From: Saccopteryx bilineata
Lineage: Eukaryota; Chordata; Mammalia; Chiroptera; Emballonuridae
Assembly: GCF_036850765.1 (NCBI RefSeq)
Contig: NC_089494.1
Span: 59,661,809 to 59,725,808 of the forward strand
DNA: 64,000 bases
Direction: 5' to 3'
Part shown: one piece after another, positions 1 to 11,205 of the stretch
How positions within the stretch are numbered: position 1 is the stretch's first letter
Layout: each line of letters starts with the position of its first letter
Notes under the pieces: model-generated
What the model was told of the DNA's origin: nothing
What the model saw: only the letters and a program-made list of their open reading frames with translations
The model's database searches: none
Made by a program: the position numbers and the translations under genes

Positions 1-3000
1 CCATGTTTTAGATTTTTGTTTCTTTGTTATGTTATATGAAAAAAGTGCTCTTTAACAATTTTTTTTTTAACCCTGTTTGTTTGTTGTCACTTGCAACTAT
101 GGAATTTGAAATACCCTAGCCTGGATCATAGAAGTTAAAAAAAAATCAAACAAGTCAATTTAAATTGGTTTGACATTTCCTATCAAAGGCTTTGATAGCT
201 AATGAAAACAGAATTAAAAGGAATGCATGTAAATAATAAAATTCCTCTTTGACTCAATGTGCTTGCCTGCGGGGAAGGTACAGGTTACATGCCCCATCCT
301 AACTCGGCTTTTGAGCCATTCCCTGCAGATAGCAATTGTGAATGTGCAGGGCCAGCGTTGCCTTTAAAAGTAAAGGGCAAGTATGTTTATGAACACACAG
401 AAAAAAATGCTTTACTACACAAGATTTTTCTCGAAAGTCTTGTATTTAAAATTTTATGATAAACATGCCTTCATTGATTTACAAAGTTCAAGACAAATCT
501 TTTTTTTTTTTTTTTCAAGACAAATTTTTACTTGATTATTTTGTTCTGTGTTTGCATTTCAGAGTGAAGTTCATCTGTCCTTCAGGGAAAAAAAATTTCC
601 TATTAAAAATAACACCATGACTACTATTTTTATCTCTCTTCAGGTAGATATATAATTGCTCTAAGTAATTTAAAATTTTTAAAACAAGATTATTACACCC
701 TTATCTAAAGAGTTTAGTGGAGGGAAGAGGATTTCCAAACCTATAAGTGTAGTCTGTATAATATAGTAATATTAAAGGTTTTATAAAGAAACTTGGAAAT
801 TAATACATTTTAATAAATATAAGAATATGTTTTAAAGGGGTTCTTCCCCATTATTTTCTTCCTTAAACACAATCAGAGACTATTTTCCATCCTATAGAAA
901 TGCTACAAAATTATTGCCGTAATAACAGTCTGTCAAGATGGTGGATACTTTTGAATGTGTTATAAAGAAAGAATATTCTCTATCCTTTATATATTTAAAG
1001 TACTTGAAAAGGTAAAAAGGCAAGGAGAAGTTTGTTAAAACATTTTACTACTGAAATCTACAAGACTATTAAAATGTGCAAGTAATTTATTCTAAGTGAC
1101 TGAAAAGTATTTTTTTCAACTGCTTTTCACACTTTTAAATTTTTATGTGTACTTTAATTAGTACCTTTCTTTTATATGTTAAATGTTCCAAACATTTTGT
1201 TATATTAACTACATGAGAAAAGCATTATTGGAGTTGGTTGTGTTTTACTTTCTGCATAAGCAGTAAGGAAATGTTTTATTTTAATCTTCTTTTATATTTA
1301 TTGCACATGGGATAAATCTGACCATGTACCTTGTTGGAGTAATAAACAATCCAAGTTCATTTTTCTCTCCAAAACTTGACATTGATCCCGATTGCATAGT
1401 TTTTATGCATACAAACTGCTATTGAAATCAGTTTGGACATGTCAGTTTAAGGGAAATTTTAAGACAGTACAAGTTTTATATGGAAGAATGTATATTAAAG
1501 TGTGAAATAGCTAATAGCCAAAATTAAATCAGAAGTATACTTGTAGCATTCACTCATTAGGATGATAATTTTAAAGGTAGTTTCGCACTAAGGAAGGGCT
1601 ACCTTGTGTTCTGTATTTATGATTATCTAAATTATTTTACCCTGCAACTTAAAAACTCCATAACCAAACACCAAATTTATGTATTTTTAAGGTAACTAAG
1701 AATAAGGATATGAAAAGCAGATTGGCTTCATGAAAGAAGCATTTAAAATTGTATTTTAAAATATAAACTTAATTTCACTTTCTGACAGAAATCTTGTGGC
1801 CAGCTCATCAGTTTTCCAGATCAGTTTTAAAGCAGTATGTAAAAGCTACCTTTTCCACATTAGAAGTTCATATTTAAGCTTCCTTAACTGCAAAATCACT
1901 CTAAAACAGAGTGTTTTATGTTAAGAGCCATTTCATGTGTTGGTCCCATTGATTACATATGCATGTATAAAAAACCTTGTTTAAAGACCAGTAAAAGTGA
2001 GGAAATTCCAAGTCAAACTGGCTAATTCCATTCATAATTCATCCCGAGTGCCTGGTTTAGGAAACTTGCAAACACTTTATAGCTATTCATACAAAACAAG
2101 TTGACTTGCTTTGTGAGCAGGGCAGCGGAGTTAACTTTGACCTTCTTGCTCAGAGAGGCTTCAGTTGATAAAACTATGGAATGTAGGTTAAGCTTTTTGG
2201 TTCCCCAGGAATTTTCCAATCTCAACCCTTTTTGGATTTTTGCATTTTGAAAATGTCTATGTTCTAAGATGGAGTTGGCTTTCACCCACCCATTTCCTTC
2301 CCCTTATCCATTTGCTCAGTAATTCTTTCGAATGCTGAAGAGGCCCTACAGTAAGAGAATGGCATACCCCATATCTCTGTCCCCCCAGCCCTCCTTTTAT
2401 TCTGGGAGAATTGGGCAAGAATTTAGTCCTTATACTCACATGGTTCAAACTGCTACAGCTACAGCCCAAAGTACTTGTGAGCATTAGCAGGAAATCCATC
2501 TAGACTTTGCATTCTGAGCTGGGAAAAACTACTGGGGAATCATGTGCCTGGAGATTGGGAAGCTTCCAGGCTGCCTTTCAAAACTGAAGCAGTCCATCTG
2601 CCCATTTTCCGAGGCTGCACTGTAGGTGGATGCCTTCCCTTAGTTTTGATGGTCAGGAGGACATTAGAATGTTTCCACAGAGTTTTTTAAGCACTCTGAG
2701 TAATTGTAATTTTAAACCAGACTAATTTTAAGGGTAAAAACTGGCCCCAGAGAGAGGCTGTGCTTAGTAACTTCAATCTGATGTGAACTCAAGTGACTTT
2801 TTAAAGTAAGATCTTGAAAACGTGGGTATCTGGTGGAAAAAGCTGCCTTCTGCTTAGACTCGGAACCTTTAGGTTAATATGCACCAAACACGCTTCATTA
2901 AACTGGAACAAACATGACACTGAATTCCTGGCTCCCAGTTTTCCTGAATCTAGTTCATTTTGTGTCCGTACAATTTAACGTTTGAAGGGATTTCCTGCCT

Positions 3001-3415
3001 TTGAAGTATAGCAGTTTGTCACCTGTTTAGATAGCTCCCTTAAAAGTTGGGGTTCTGTTCTTACTTTGAATGTCTTAGCGACTCCATGTTTCCTGGCTCA
3101 AGTTTCCGAGCTCACTGAAGGCAGTGATATCTGCAGCTGTGAGACGTTCCTTACAAGTTGGTGCCTGCAGATCCTGTATCCCAGGCTTAATTCTTCTAGG
3201 TCAGAGACTACGAGAAGAGCCCGGAGCCACACACTTACCTAGGTGAAGCCATAAAGAGGTAAGTTTTCGTAATGAGGAGCCATATATCAAAATTCATAGC
3301 TTTTGAGAACTGGAGTAACTAGTGCTCAGATATTAGAGTCTCATGCTAGCACAAGACTCAACTGGTGCCAAATGTGCCATCATGGGCAAGACCCATTGAA
3401 GTGATGACCTACATT
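1..3415. other. AT-rich non-coding stretch, no gene recognised
   Basis: Both strands show only short open frames without recognisable domains. I see no bat SINE head, L1 protein remnant or LTR here. The single oddity is a poly(T) insertion near 500, listed separately. The absence of young SINEs over 3.4 kb contrasts with the density further on. It could be intron or intergenic DNA; the sequence does not say which. Confidence 0.6.
487..525 (-). mobile_element. poly(T)-only insertion flanked by 12-bp direct repeats
   Basis: The word TTCAAGACAAAT occurs at 487-498 and again at 514-525, and between the copies lies only a C followed by a T run. This is what a minus-strand LINE-mediated insertion would look like if only the poly(A) tail of the RNA had been copied. 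No SINE or L1 body remains. A slippage-expanded T run inside a small tandem duplication is the alternative. Confidence 0.5.
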
Positions 3416-3428
3416 TGAATGTGCCTTT

Positions 3429-3646
3429 TTTTTTCTTAAGTGAGGAGTGGGGAGGCAGAGAGACAAACTCCTGCATGTGCCCAACCAGGATCCACCCAGC
3501 AAGCCCCTTATGGGGTGATGCTCTGCCCATCTGGGGTTGTTGCTCTGTTGCTCGGCAACTGATCTATTTTAACACCTGAGGCAGGCCATGGAGCCATTCT
3601 CAGCACCCGGGCCAACTTGCTCCAACCAAGCCATGGCTGTGGGAGG

Positions 3647-3689
<43 letters not shown>

Positions 3690-3808
3690 GAGAGAGGGAT
3701 GGGTGGAGAAGCAGATGGTCACTTTTCCTGTGCGCCCTAATCAGAAATCGAACCAAGACATCCACACACCAGGCCAACACTCTACTGCTGAGCCAACCAG
3801 CCAGAGCG
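3429..3808 (-). mobile_element. Type A bat SINE, diverged
   Basis: Read on the minus strand it has the tRNA-like head (GGCTCAGCAGTAGAGTG, then a degraded box B), a CT-rich block, the GCAACAGAGCAACAACCCC region and a poly(A) tail. The CT block has expanded to a long (GA)n run on the plus strand around 3651-3687. Flanking words TGAATGTGCCTTT (3416-3428) and TGAAGGTGCTTT (3809-3820) are a worn target-site duplication. Numerous substitutions mark it as an older copy. Confidence 0.85.
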
Positions 3809-3839
3809 TGAAGGTGCTTTTAAAATGTATATTATTATT

Positions 3840-4268
3840 CTATATATGGGTTCATATAGTTCTTAGTTTTTTCTGATTTACTTATTTCACTCTGTATAAT
3901 GTTATCAAGGTCCATCCATGTTATTGTAAATGATCCGATGTCATCATTTCTTATGGCTGAGTAGTATTCCATAGTATATATGTACCAAAGCTTTTTAATC
4001 CACTCGTCCTCTGACTTAAGAGACATGGACAAGAATGTGATGATAACAGGGTGGGGGGGTGGGGAGGGGCAAAGAAGGAGAGAGAGGGGGTGGGGGGAAG
4101 GGAGGGGCACAAAGAAAACCAGATAGAAGGTGACGGAAGACAATTTGACTTTGGGTGAGGGGTATGCAACATAATCAAATGTCAAAATAATCTGGAGATG
4201 TTTTCTTGGAACATATGTACCCTGACTTATCAATGTCACTGTGTTAAAATTAATTTAAAAAAAGAAAA
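3840..4268 (+). mobile_element. L1 fragment with inverted 5' part (twin priming)
   Basis: The right part, from about 4013, is plus-strand L1 3'UTR: AAGAGACATGGACAAGA, a G-rich tract, then GCACAAAGAAAA and TTTGGGTGAGGGGTATGCAAC. The left part, 3840 to about 4012, is the same L1 on the minus strand and encodes the C-terminal end of ORF2 (WIKKLWYIYTMEYYSAIRND...). Both parts match the larger L1 at 24201-25568. Inverted 5' segment plus forward 3' segment is the twin-priming signature. Flanks AAAATGTATATTATTATTC and AAAATGTAATTATTC may be the target duplication. It is non-functional. Confidence 0.85.
4030..4115 (+). repeat. G-rich polypurine tract of the L1 3'UTR
   Basis: There are several runs of three or more guanines separated by short spacers, in the middle of the L1 3'UTR. 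Such tracts can in principle form G-quadruplexes. A homologous tract sits at 25342-25402 in the second L1. Confidence 0.7.
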
Positions 4269-4373
4269 ATGTAATTATTCTTATGAGTGTATACTGTTTC
4301 ATCACCTTTTATGATATGGATCCTACAGTTAAATATTTCTGGTGAAAATGTGCCTATTTAATAAGAAAATGTT

Positions 4374-4728
4374 GGCCCTGGCTGGTTGGCTCAGTGCTAG
4401 AGCGTTGGCCTAGCATGTGTAAGTTCTGGGTTTGATTCCCAGTCAGGGCACACAGGAGAAGTGACCATCTGCTTCTCCACCCCTTCTCTTTCTCTTTCTC
4501 TCTCACTCTCTCTCTCTTTCTCCTCCCTCAGCCATGGCTCGAATGGTTCAAGCATATTGGCCCCAGGTGCTGAGGATGGTTCCATGACCTCACCTCAGGC
4601 ATTGAAATAGCTTGGTTGCTGAGCAACTGAGAAGCAGCCCCCTGTGAGGCTTGCCAGGGGGATTCTGGTTGGGGCATAGGCAGAAGTCTGTCTCTGCTTC
4701 CCCATCCCTCACTTAATATAAAATAATA
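4374..4728 (+). mobile_element. Type A bat SINE
   Basis: It begins GGCCCTGGCTGGTTGGCTCAG and has a box B-like GGGTTTGATTCC, followed by the CT-rich block and the distal GTCTGTCTCTGC region. The tail is (A/T)-rich rather than pure A. The flanking words TAAGAAAATGTT (4362-4373) and AAGAAAATGTC (4731-4741) are a near-exact target-site duplication. Confidence 0.88.
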
Positions 4729-4741
4729 AGAAGAAAATGTC

Positions 4742-6124
4742 ATTCACAAATGAACAGTATGTTAGGAGACAACTGTGAATGACTTCCAGGAACTGAAAGT
4801 ATACTTGTTTTTACCAAATAATGCAACATGTGCCAAACCTCTTTGTCAGCACTAACATACCCTACAAACCAAAGCTATTTGCATTTTTTCCGTTAGCACA
4901 TCTACCAACTAATCACTGCAAAGACCCGTTCTCTCTCAAAAAGGTCCATTAATTGTTTGAAAGCCTGGACACAAATAAGGCATCTTCATAGTGTCCCTCC
5001 CCAAGAAGGTTTTCATCTTAATGTTAAGTAAACATTTAGAAGTTTATGGGTTTGAGGAGGGAGGGTTCTTTTCAGAGAACTATACTCATATATTCATGAA
5101 ATTAAAGTATTTTGGTAAGTGAGGGGGATGAAATGAAAATAGATTTTAATACAGTTTTGGTTTAAGATCATAATCAAATAAGATCATAATCAAATAGAAA
5201 AGAAAGTAGACAAATTGAGCATGCCAAAGGAAAGGGTATTAGGCTAAGTTCTGTATGTGATTCTTTCATAATGAATTGGAATGCAATTTTGATGACTTGA
5301 CATTTTTTGTCTGTGTGGATGTTAGCGTTGATCCATCTAATTTCTCTGGAAGAAACTGTAGCTGTTGTAACCAAGTCTGCCCTCCTGAGTTGCTTCCTAG
5401 CTAGTAGCAAGGAAATCATCTAGAAAAAAAGAACCCATATCACCTGCAAAGCTTCCATCCAAAGGGCAAACCTCTTGCGTTGCTCGAAAAGCAGGTGGCA
5501 TTCTGTCTAGCCAAGGAGGGAGATTTAGATTTATACATTTATTTCAGGTGACTTTCCTGTTCCCTGCCCTTGGCAACTATAAGCTGAGTATGTGAAAGTA
5601 TCAGAATGGATTCTGTAGTTACCAAACAAAAGTTCTAACTCTAGTTACGTAATTCTGCACCTTTCACATGAGAAAACTGTCCCAATTTTTCCCGGGTTAC
5701 ATCACAGATGATATGAGAACAAGACAGTAGGAAACAGTACTGAACAGCTGAATATCTCTGCCAACTCAGAGCGCTTAGAAACGCTTTGAAGTCACACAGC
5801 TGCTCTTTCTCTAATTGTCTTCAGTGAAACTCCAAAACCCCATGTCTACCTTAAAAGCATCAGGAGTATTTTAATTGGGTAATAACCATTCATATTTTCC
5901 TTCTGATAAATTAAAAGGAATTAAGAATAAAATTTTATGATGATTATAAACTGTATTACTGGCCCAAGAGACAAGAACAATTATGGAAAATATGTCCTAT
6001 ATATTTGGTATGAATATGAATTTAGACTTAAACCATTCATCTTAAATGCTCAAGCAACTGATTAAAGTTTTTAAAACAACATTCACATAATGATAACAGG
6101 GAAAGTTATAATCATTATTGATAC
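4742..6124. other. Non-coding stretch, nothing recognised
   Basis: No open frame with a known domain and no clear repeat was identified. The longest frame here, on the minus strand around 5174-5419, has no recognisable similarity and no splice-site context that would support an exon. Confidence 0.5.
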
Positions 6125-6195
6125 ATCATCAATATTGCAGCAGGCACCATGCCAAAATAGTGAGGCTGACTTGGTCTTTGCCTCTTGGGCTTACA
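6125..6195 (-). repeat. L2 3'-end fragment (weak)
   Basis: The words GCAGGCACCATGCC and TCTTTGCCTCTTGGGCTTACAAT resemble the antisense of the L2 3' end (tatgtgccaggcac ... ccctcatggagc). It is short and diverged. Confidence 0.35.
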
Positions 6196-6962
6196 ATAAA
6201 AATAGATACACTATTATAAAAAGATGGAAGATGGTAACAGATTTTGGGTATCTGAGCATCTGAGATCCCCTTTTGGTCAGTGATGGTTTTAAAAATGTGT
6301 TTAATACATACATCTCCCTTCTTCTCTCCCCTCCCCCCCCTTTTCTTCCTCTTGTGTTTTTTCTTTCTTTTTCCTCCAATTAAAGTTATAAGTCATGAGA
6401 AAGAAAAGTGATTTTTGAAAAATGTGAAACACTAGACTACTGAATATTGGGAGTCGATCTGACGATGATGAAACTTTCATAACTAGCAAGTGTTTGAGGA
6501 CAAATTAGGTTACGTGAATACTGAATCTTCAGGTGAGGTACCCCACCACGCTATATCCGGCTTCAGCCAGAATGTGTGAGGCCCTCTTTGAGAGCAAGAG
6601 CATGTCTAGCTTTGAGTCAGGGCTGCCTGCTGGCCCTCATAATCACTTAACTTCCGTGGTAAGCTTTCTGAGTGAACTGAAGACGACTAGGGAAAATGCC
6701 AGATTTCCACCACATGGACACAAATGGGCATGCTCAATGGAGGGGCTGCTTGCATTTATTTTACTTAAGTCCAGCCCTGCGGAGGCCTAATAGTTGCCAT
6801 TCAAACACTATGGTACGTAAGCAGAATTAAGCCCTTTACCTGTTTATTAGTACTTACCTGGATGTAGTTTGTTCCGCTTAAGTATTAGTACTTTTTAGTA
6901 TGACTTAACCTCTCTAATGATTATATAGAATACCAAAAATAATTTAACCTCTGCCCATGGGC
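6196..6962. other. Non-coding stretch, pyrimidine-rich near 6320-6375
   Basis: A C/T-rich patch at about 6313-6376 is the only marked compositional feature. The plus-strand frame at 6533-6790 shows no known domain. Confidence 0.45.
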
Positions 6963-7140
6963 CTGGGTTTTTGTTCCCACTTCACTGTATGACCTCTGGC
7001 AAGTTCTTAACTGGTCTGAGCCTTGGTTTCTTCATTTGTAAAACTAAAGCAGTAATGTCTCTGTGTAGTACTAGTGTGAATATTAAATGACCTAATATTC
7101 ATAAAGCATCTGGCACACAGTTTACAGTCAGTAAATATTA
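6963..7140 (+). mobile_element. MIR SINE relic
   Basis: The order of motifs follows MIR: TGACCTCTGGCAAGTTCTTAACTG, then GAGCCTTGGTTTCTTCATTTGTAAAA, then ATTAAATGA, then AAAGCATCTGGCACACAG. It is an ancient mammalian tRNA-derived SINE, heavily diverged. Confidence 0.85.
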
Positions 7141-7305
7141 CTGGCATTGCAAGGAAAAATAAAAGATTGAATCTTTGATCTTGTAGTTGTTTATTCCCTA
7201 AAAATTTAAAGATCTTTCAAAAAGAGAAAGAGCATCTAAATGCAAGCGTAATACTAGCATCTTGTTTACACTCAAATACAACCCTGAACTCAAATTTGAT
7301 ATTTC

Positions 7306-7704
7306 TTTTTTTTTTTTTTTTTTGTATTTTTCTGAAGCTGAAAACGGGGAGAGACAGTCAGACAGACTCCCGCATGCGCCCGACCAGGATCCACCCGGCA
7401 CACCCACCAGGTGCGACGCTCTGCCCACCAGGGGGCGATGCTCTGCCCCTCCGGGGCGTCGCTCTGTTGCGACCAGAGCCACTCTAGCGCCTGGGGCAGT
7501 GGCCAAGGAGCCATCCCCAGCGCCCGGGCCATCTTTGCTCCAATGGAGCCTTGGCTGCGGGAGAGGAAGAGAGAGACAGAGAGGAAGGAGGGGGGGTGGT
7601 GGAGAAGCAGATGGGCGCTTCTCCTGTGTGCCCTGGCCGGGAATCGAACCTGGGTCCCCCGCACACCAGGCCGACGCTCTACCGCTGAGCCAACTGGCCA
7701 GGGT
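7306..7704 (-). mobile_element. Type A bat SINE, full length, two-unit subfamily
   Basis: The minus strand runs from CCCTGGCCAGTTGGCTCAGCGGTAGAGCG through box B GGTTCGATTCC to CTTCAG and a poly(A) tail. It contains two copies of the ~22-bp CCACCAGG...CTCTGCC unit. Flanks AAATTTGATATTTC (7292-7305) and AAACTTGATATTTC (7706-7719) differ at one base, so the insertion is fairly young. The 222-aa and 171-aa open frames here are SINE read-through, not genes. Confidence 0.95.
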
Positions 7705-7719
7705 GAAACTTGATATTTC

Positions 7720-9544
7720 AATGTTAGCAAACTTTCCTTCCTCCCCTAACAACCTAATGGAAAATATTTTTATATAGCACAAAAAGACTTTATTCTTTTC
7801 ACTCCAAGTGATAACCTCTACTAGACAAGCCAGGTTAAAAAGTGACCCAAAGGCCTCAAAATACACAGTTTCCTTAGAGAAAAAAGAAAAGCAGATAAGG
7901 GAAAGGATTTGCTAATTCATTTTTGGTGGACTTATGGATAACATAAGAATGGCAAAGCATATAGATCATTTTTTTTCTAGTTTGTATTGTTTTTTTTTCT
8001 TGGAAGTAGCTTTTATAAGCCAAGATTTAGTCCATGACTAGTTTTATAAACTCTTGAATATAAGGACCTAGAATAGAAATGCTGACATGCCTGCCACTAG
8101 AACTGTGTAATAGGTGTCCTGTCATGCTGTACTGGATAAACAAAACAATCATAGGCTAATTGCTACATAGTATAGGCAAGAGAGAACCTGTCATAACTTT
8201 TATGTATGAGCACATTATAACAGTCTGACAAACTGCTTGATTGAGATCAGCAAAGAGAAGCCCATTTATTGTTTCTCTCAACAAAGCCTAGTAAAACATC
8301 ACCAAATCTTCACAAAAGACATTTTAATGCAATATGCTGAGACTTTTGAACTGGAGTCAAAAGATAACACACTATTTTGTGTTGATTCGCTCAATGATCT
8401 TGAGAATTGACGAAAAGATCCTGGAAGAATACATGAATAAAGTGATCATTAATTAATCTGTTCATTCATCTTCGAAAATAACAACAGAAAGAAATACTAT
8501 GACATCTTACTCTACAAATAGAACTATTTCTGCTTGTTTTACTCCATTACCTTAGATATCAATACTGACCATGCTGAAGTTTGGAGTTGTTTATACAGTT
8601 GGCCAAACTTCACTAAATTTTAGTTTTTCAGGTTCTACTGGATATTCTTGTGGCAGTTGCCTAATATGGGGCTATGACTGAGCTGTGCCTTTAAATTTGG
8701 GCCATTCTGCCTTTGCTCTTTATAAGTGCTCAGCCATCCCTATTGGCCTTCCCATTTCTTTTCCTTTTTTCTTTCTTTTTTTTAATTTTTTTGTTTTGTT
8801 TGAGTTTAGACAACTAAATTAGATAGTAACTCTAAAGTTTAGTTCTTTCCCCCTGGCTTTTCCCTACATATGCCTAGATAGCCTCATATGTAAATTAAGA
8901 CTCTTTAAAGAGTTATTCTAAGATTGTAAAATATCAGTATAGTACATTTAATAATCTGGACCTAAATCAGTTGGTACATTTACAAAGACACTGTATGGTC
9001 TGATTCTTTCTCTAGGTGGGTGAGGAGAGGGTGGGTGGGATGTGGGATCCTTGTTTGCAAGGAAAGGACATTCTGCTTGGGGTAATAGGGTGTCAGTTTA
9101 TTCAAGAAAGTAGAGCATTAAGAGCTAAATTATGTGTAGTGTACCTTAGTGCTTTAGGAGATCAAAGGAGAGAGAACAATGAGGACAGAAAGAACTACTA
9201 AAGAAGGTTCTCCAGAGGGGTTGGCTGAGCTGTGTCTGGGAAGGGTGGTAGCTTTGGATGGATAAAAAGAACGTTCCCAGACAGGGGAGCCTAGTGGGTG
9301 AAAATGCTGAGGCAGAAATGAGCTCAGTATGTTCCTAGAGCTGTAAGGATCGCCAGAAATTGTTTTATTTCTATTCCATGTAATGACTAGTTTTGTTTGT
9401 TCAGAGTCAGGCAGTTCTCACAGGGACAGGTTTGACAGTCAGTGCACATTGAGGTCTACTTCATTTTAGCTCTTCATCTTGTTTCTCTCAAATCCGATTA
9501 GAAAGCTATTTGGGATCATGTTGTTTCCCCCTGCATGGTTCCCC
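7720..9544. other. Non-coding stretch, nothing recognised
   Basis: AT-rich sequence with a T-rich patch at 8755-8805. No coding exon or clear repeat was found on either strand. The frame at 9016-9201 has no recognisable similarity. Confidence 0.5.
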
Positions 9545-9905
9545 ATTGCAGAATCTCCTGTGGATGACTTGCAAGGCCTTCAGGACGCCCCCCACCATCC
9601 CCACTACCAGCTTCATGGCACCTCTGGGTGCTTTTTAACTGCTCACAACCCAGCTTCACCCACCTGGAACTCACCATATTCTTTCTTATCTCTGGCTCTT
9701 CACATAAGCTCAAGACTCGGTCGAAACATCACTTCTACAAGGAGGCTATTCGTTCACACAGCTGCCTGCAATAAGCATATTTTGTTTTAATTACATACTT
9801 CACATCTATCTTTTTCATGAGACTGTAAACTTCTCGCAATGAGAAACCATTGGCTTGATCATCAGTGGCCAGCACAAAGCCTGGTCCCACTCACTGTATT
9901 TACTT
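9545..9905 (+). mobile_element. L2 LINE 3' end
   Basis: Motifs in L2 3'-end order are visible: CTTGCAAGGCCTTCAGGA, TGGCACCTCTGG, CTCAAGACTCGGTCGAAACATCAC, CTACAAGGAGGC, GAGACTGTAAACTTCTCGCAATGAG and GGCCAGCACAAAGCCTGG. This is an ancient non-LTR retrotransposon relic without coding capacity. Confidence 0.75.
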
Positions 9906-10390
9906 ATCCATTCATTCATTCATTCATTCAAAAATTCCTAGTAAACATCATGTGAGCAAAACAAGCAAAAACTCTGTCCCTACATCCTGTGTGTAGAAAG
10001 ACACACAATAAGTAGCTGAAAAATAAAATATGTATATATAGTATGTATATATTTACAGTCTGACAATAAATGCTCAGGGGAAAAATTAAGCCTGAAAGGG
10101 GACAGAAAGTGTCTGGAGTAGAGCGGCACTTCAGGTAGGATGGCTGGGGAAGGCCTCACAAAGACAGTAACCTTTGAATAAAGGCTCGAAGGAGGTGAGT
10201 GGGTGAGCTGTGCAGATCCTGGGGAAGAGCTGGTGGACTTGGAAACAGCAGGTGCACAGGGCCCGACTGTTGTGCCCAGGAGCGAGCAGAAGTCAGTGGG
10301 CTGGAGTGCGGACAGCAAGGAGGAGGTCAGAGCATGAGGAAGGCAGTCATGCACATAAACAAACCAGTGCAGACCTGTCCTTTATTATTT
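9906..10390 (-). mobile_element. L2 LINE 3' end, opposite orientation
   Basis: The antisense of the L2 3' end can be followed: (TTCA)n, GTGAGCAAAACAAGCAAAAACTCTGTCCCT, GGAAGGCCTCACAAAGACAGTAACCTTTGAATAAAGG, and GGAAGAGC ... AGGTGCACAGGGCCC. It abuts the plus-strand L2 tail to tail. Confidence 0.7.
9910..9930 (+). repeat. (ATTC)n short tandem repeat
   Basis: Five or so ATTC units lie where the two L2 3' ends meet. The L2 3' end itself terminates in TGAATGAATGAA-type units, so the repeat is probably of L2 origin. Confidence 0.8.
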
Positions 10391-10764
10391 AGTATGTACA
10401 TGTTGGATTGGGAGACCCAAAGGGACTAGGCTGTGTCCTTTTCTGACAAGTTTAGTGACTTAAAACAATGTTAGGAATTCAACATATGGAATAAAGCTCA
10501 GTTGTAAGCTTGTTGAGTAAAAAGGATTCTAACACAATCGAGCACCCCGTGGGTCTTGTGCACAATGCAGAAGGGCTACATGTGACAGGGTGAGTGCATG
10601 ACCCCAGTCCGTGCCTGTGCAGGAGATTCATGGGTGGAGGTGAAGGTCATGAAAGCAGATGACCTTAGTTAGCGAAGAATTTTGTTTTAAATCCAGCTTC
10701 ATAGGGAGAGGTGGGGCAGTGCATGATTCTCTAACAGTAACAACAGAGAGAAGAGTTGTGGTTT
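10391..10764. other. Non-coding stretch, nothing recognised
   Basis: No repeat or exon is recognised between the L2 relic and the next SINE. Confidence 0.45.
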
Positions 10765-10774
10765 TGTTACTGTT

Positions 10775-10776
<2 letters not shown>

Positions 10777-10806
<30 letters not shown>

Positions 10807-11192
10807 TTTTCCTTTTTCTGAAGCTGGAAACAGGGAGAGACAGTGAGACAGACTCCCGCATGCGCCCGACCGGGATCCACCCGGCCCGCCCACCAGGGGC
10901 GGTGCTCTGCCCCCCAGGGGGCGATGCTCTGCCCATCCTGGGCGTCGCCATATTGCGACCAGAGCCACTCTAGCGCCTGAGGCAGAGGCCACAGAGCCAT
11001 GCCCAGCGCCCGGGCCATCTCTGCTCCAATGGAGCCTTGGCTGCGGGAGGGGAAGAGAGAGACAGAGAGGAAGGCGCGGCGGAGGGGTGGAGAAGCAAAT
11101 GGGCGCTTCTCCTGTGTGCCCTGGCCGGGAATCGAACCCGGGTCCTCCGCACGCTAGGCCGACGCTCTACCGCTGAGCCAACCGGCCAGGGC
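10777..11192 (-). mobile_element. Type A bat SINE, full length, two-unit subfamily
   Basis: It reads GCCCTGGCCGGTTGGCTCAGCGGTAGAGCGTCGG on the minus strand, with box B GGTTCGATTCC, two tandem CTCTGCC units and a long A-rich tail (T run at 10771-10810, interrupted by a C). Flanks TGTTACTGTTTT at 10765-10776 and 11194-11205 are identical. The clean CpG-rich head suggests a young copy. Confidence 0.95.
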
Positions 11193-11205
11193 CTGTTACT
11201 GTTTT

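Noticed and set aside
3651..3687. Independent GA microsatellite
   Set aside because: It is an expanded part of the CT-rich block of the SINE at 3429-3808.
3835..4239. 134-codon frame as a gene
   Set aside because: It joins an L1 ORF2 end to antisense 3'UTR in a twin-primed insertion.
7380..7520. CpG island or gene promoter
   Set aside because: The CpG-rich patch is the body of a young SINE; the same local CpG density appears at each young type A copy and nowhere else.
7198..7866. 222-codon minus-strand frame and 171-codon plus-strand frame
   Set aside because: Both run through the type A SINE at 7306-7704; similar translations (GRASAWRAGVPGSIPGQGTQE...) recur at every type A copy.
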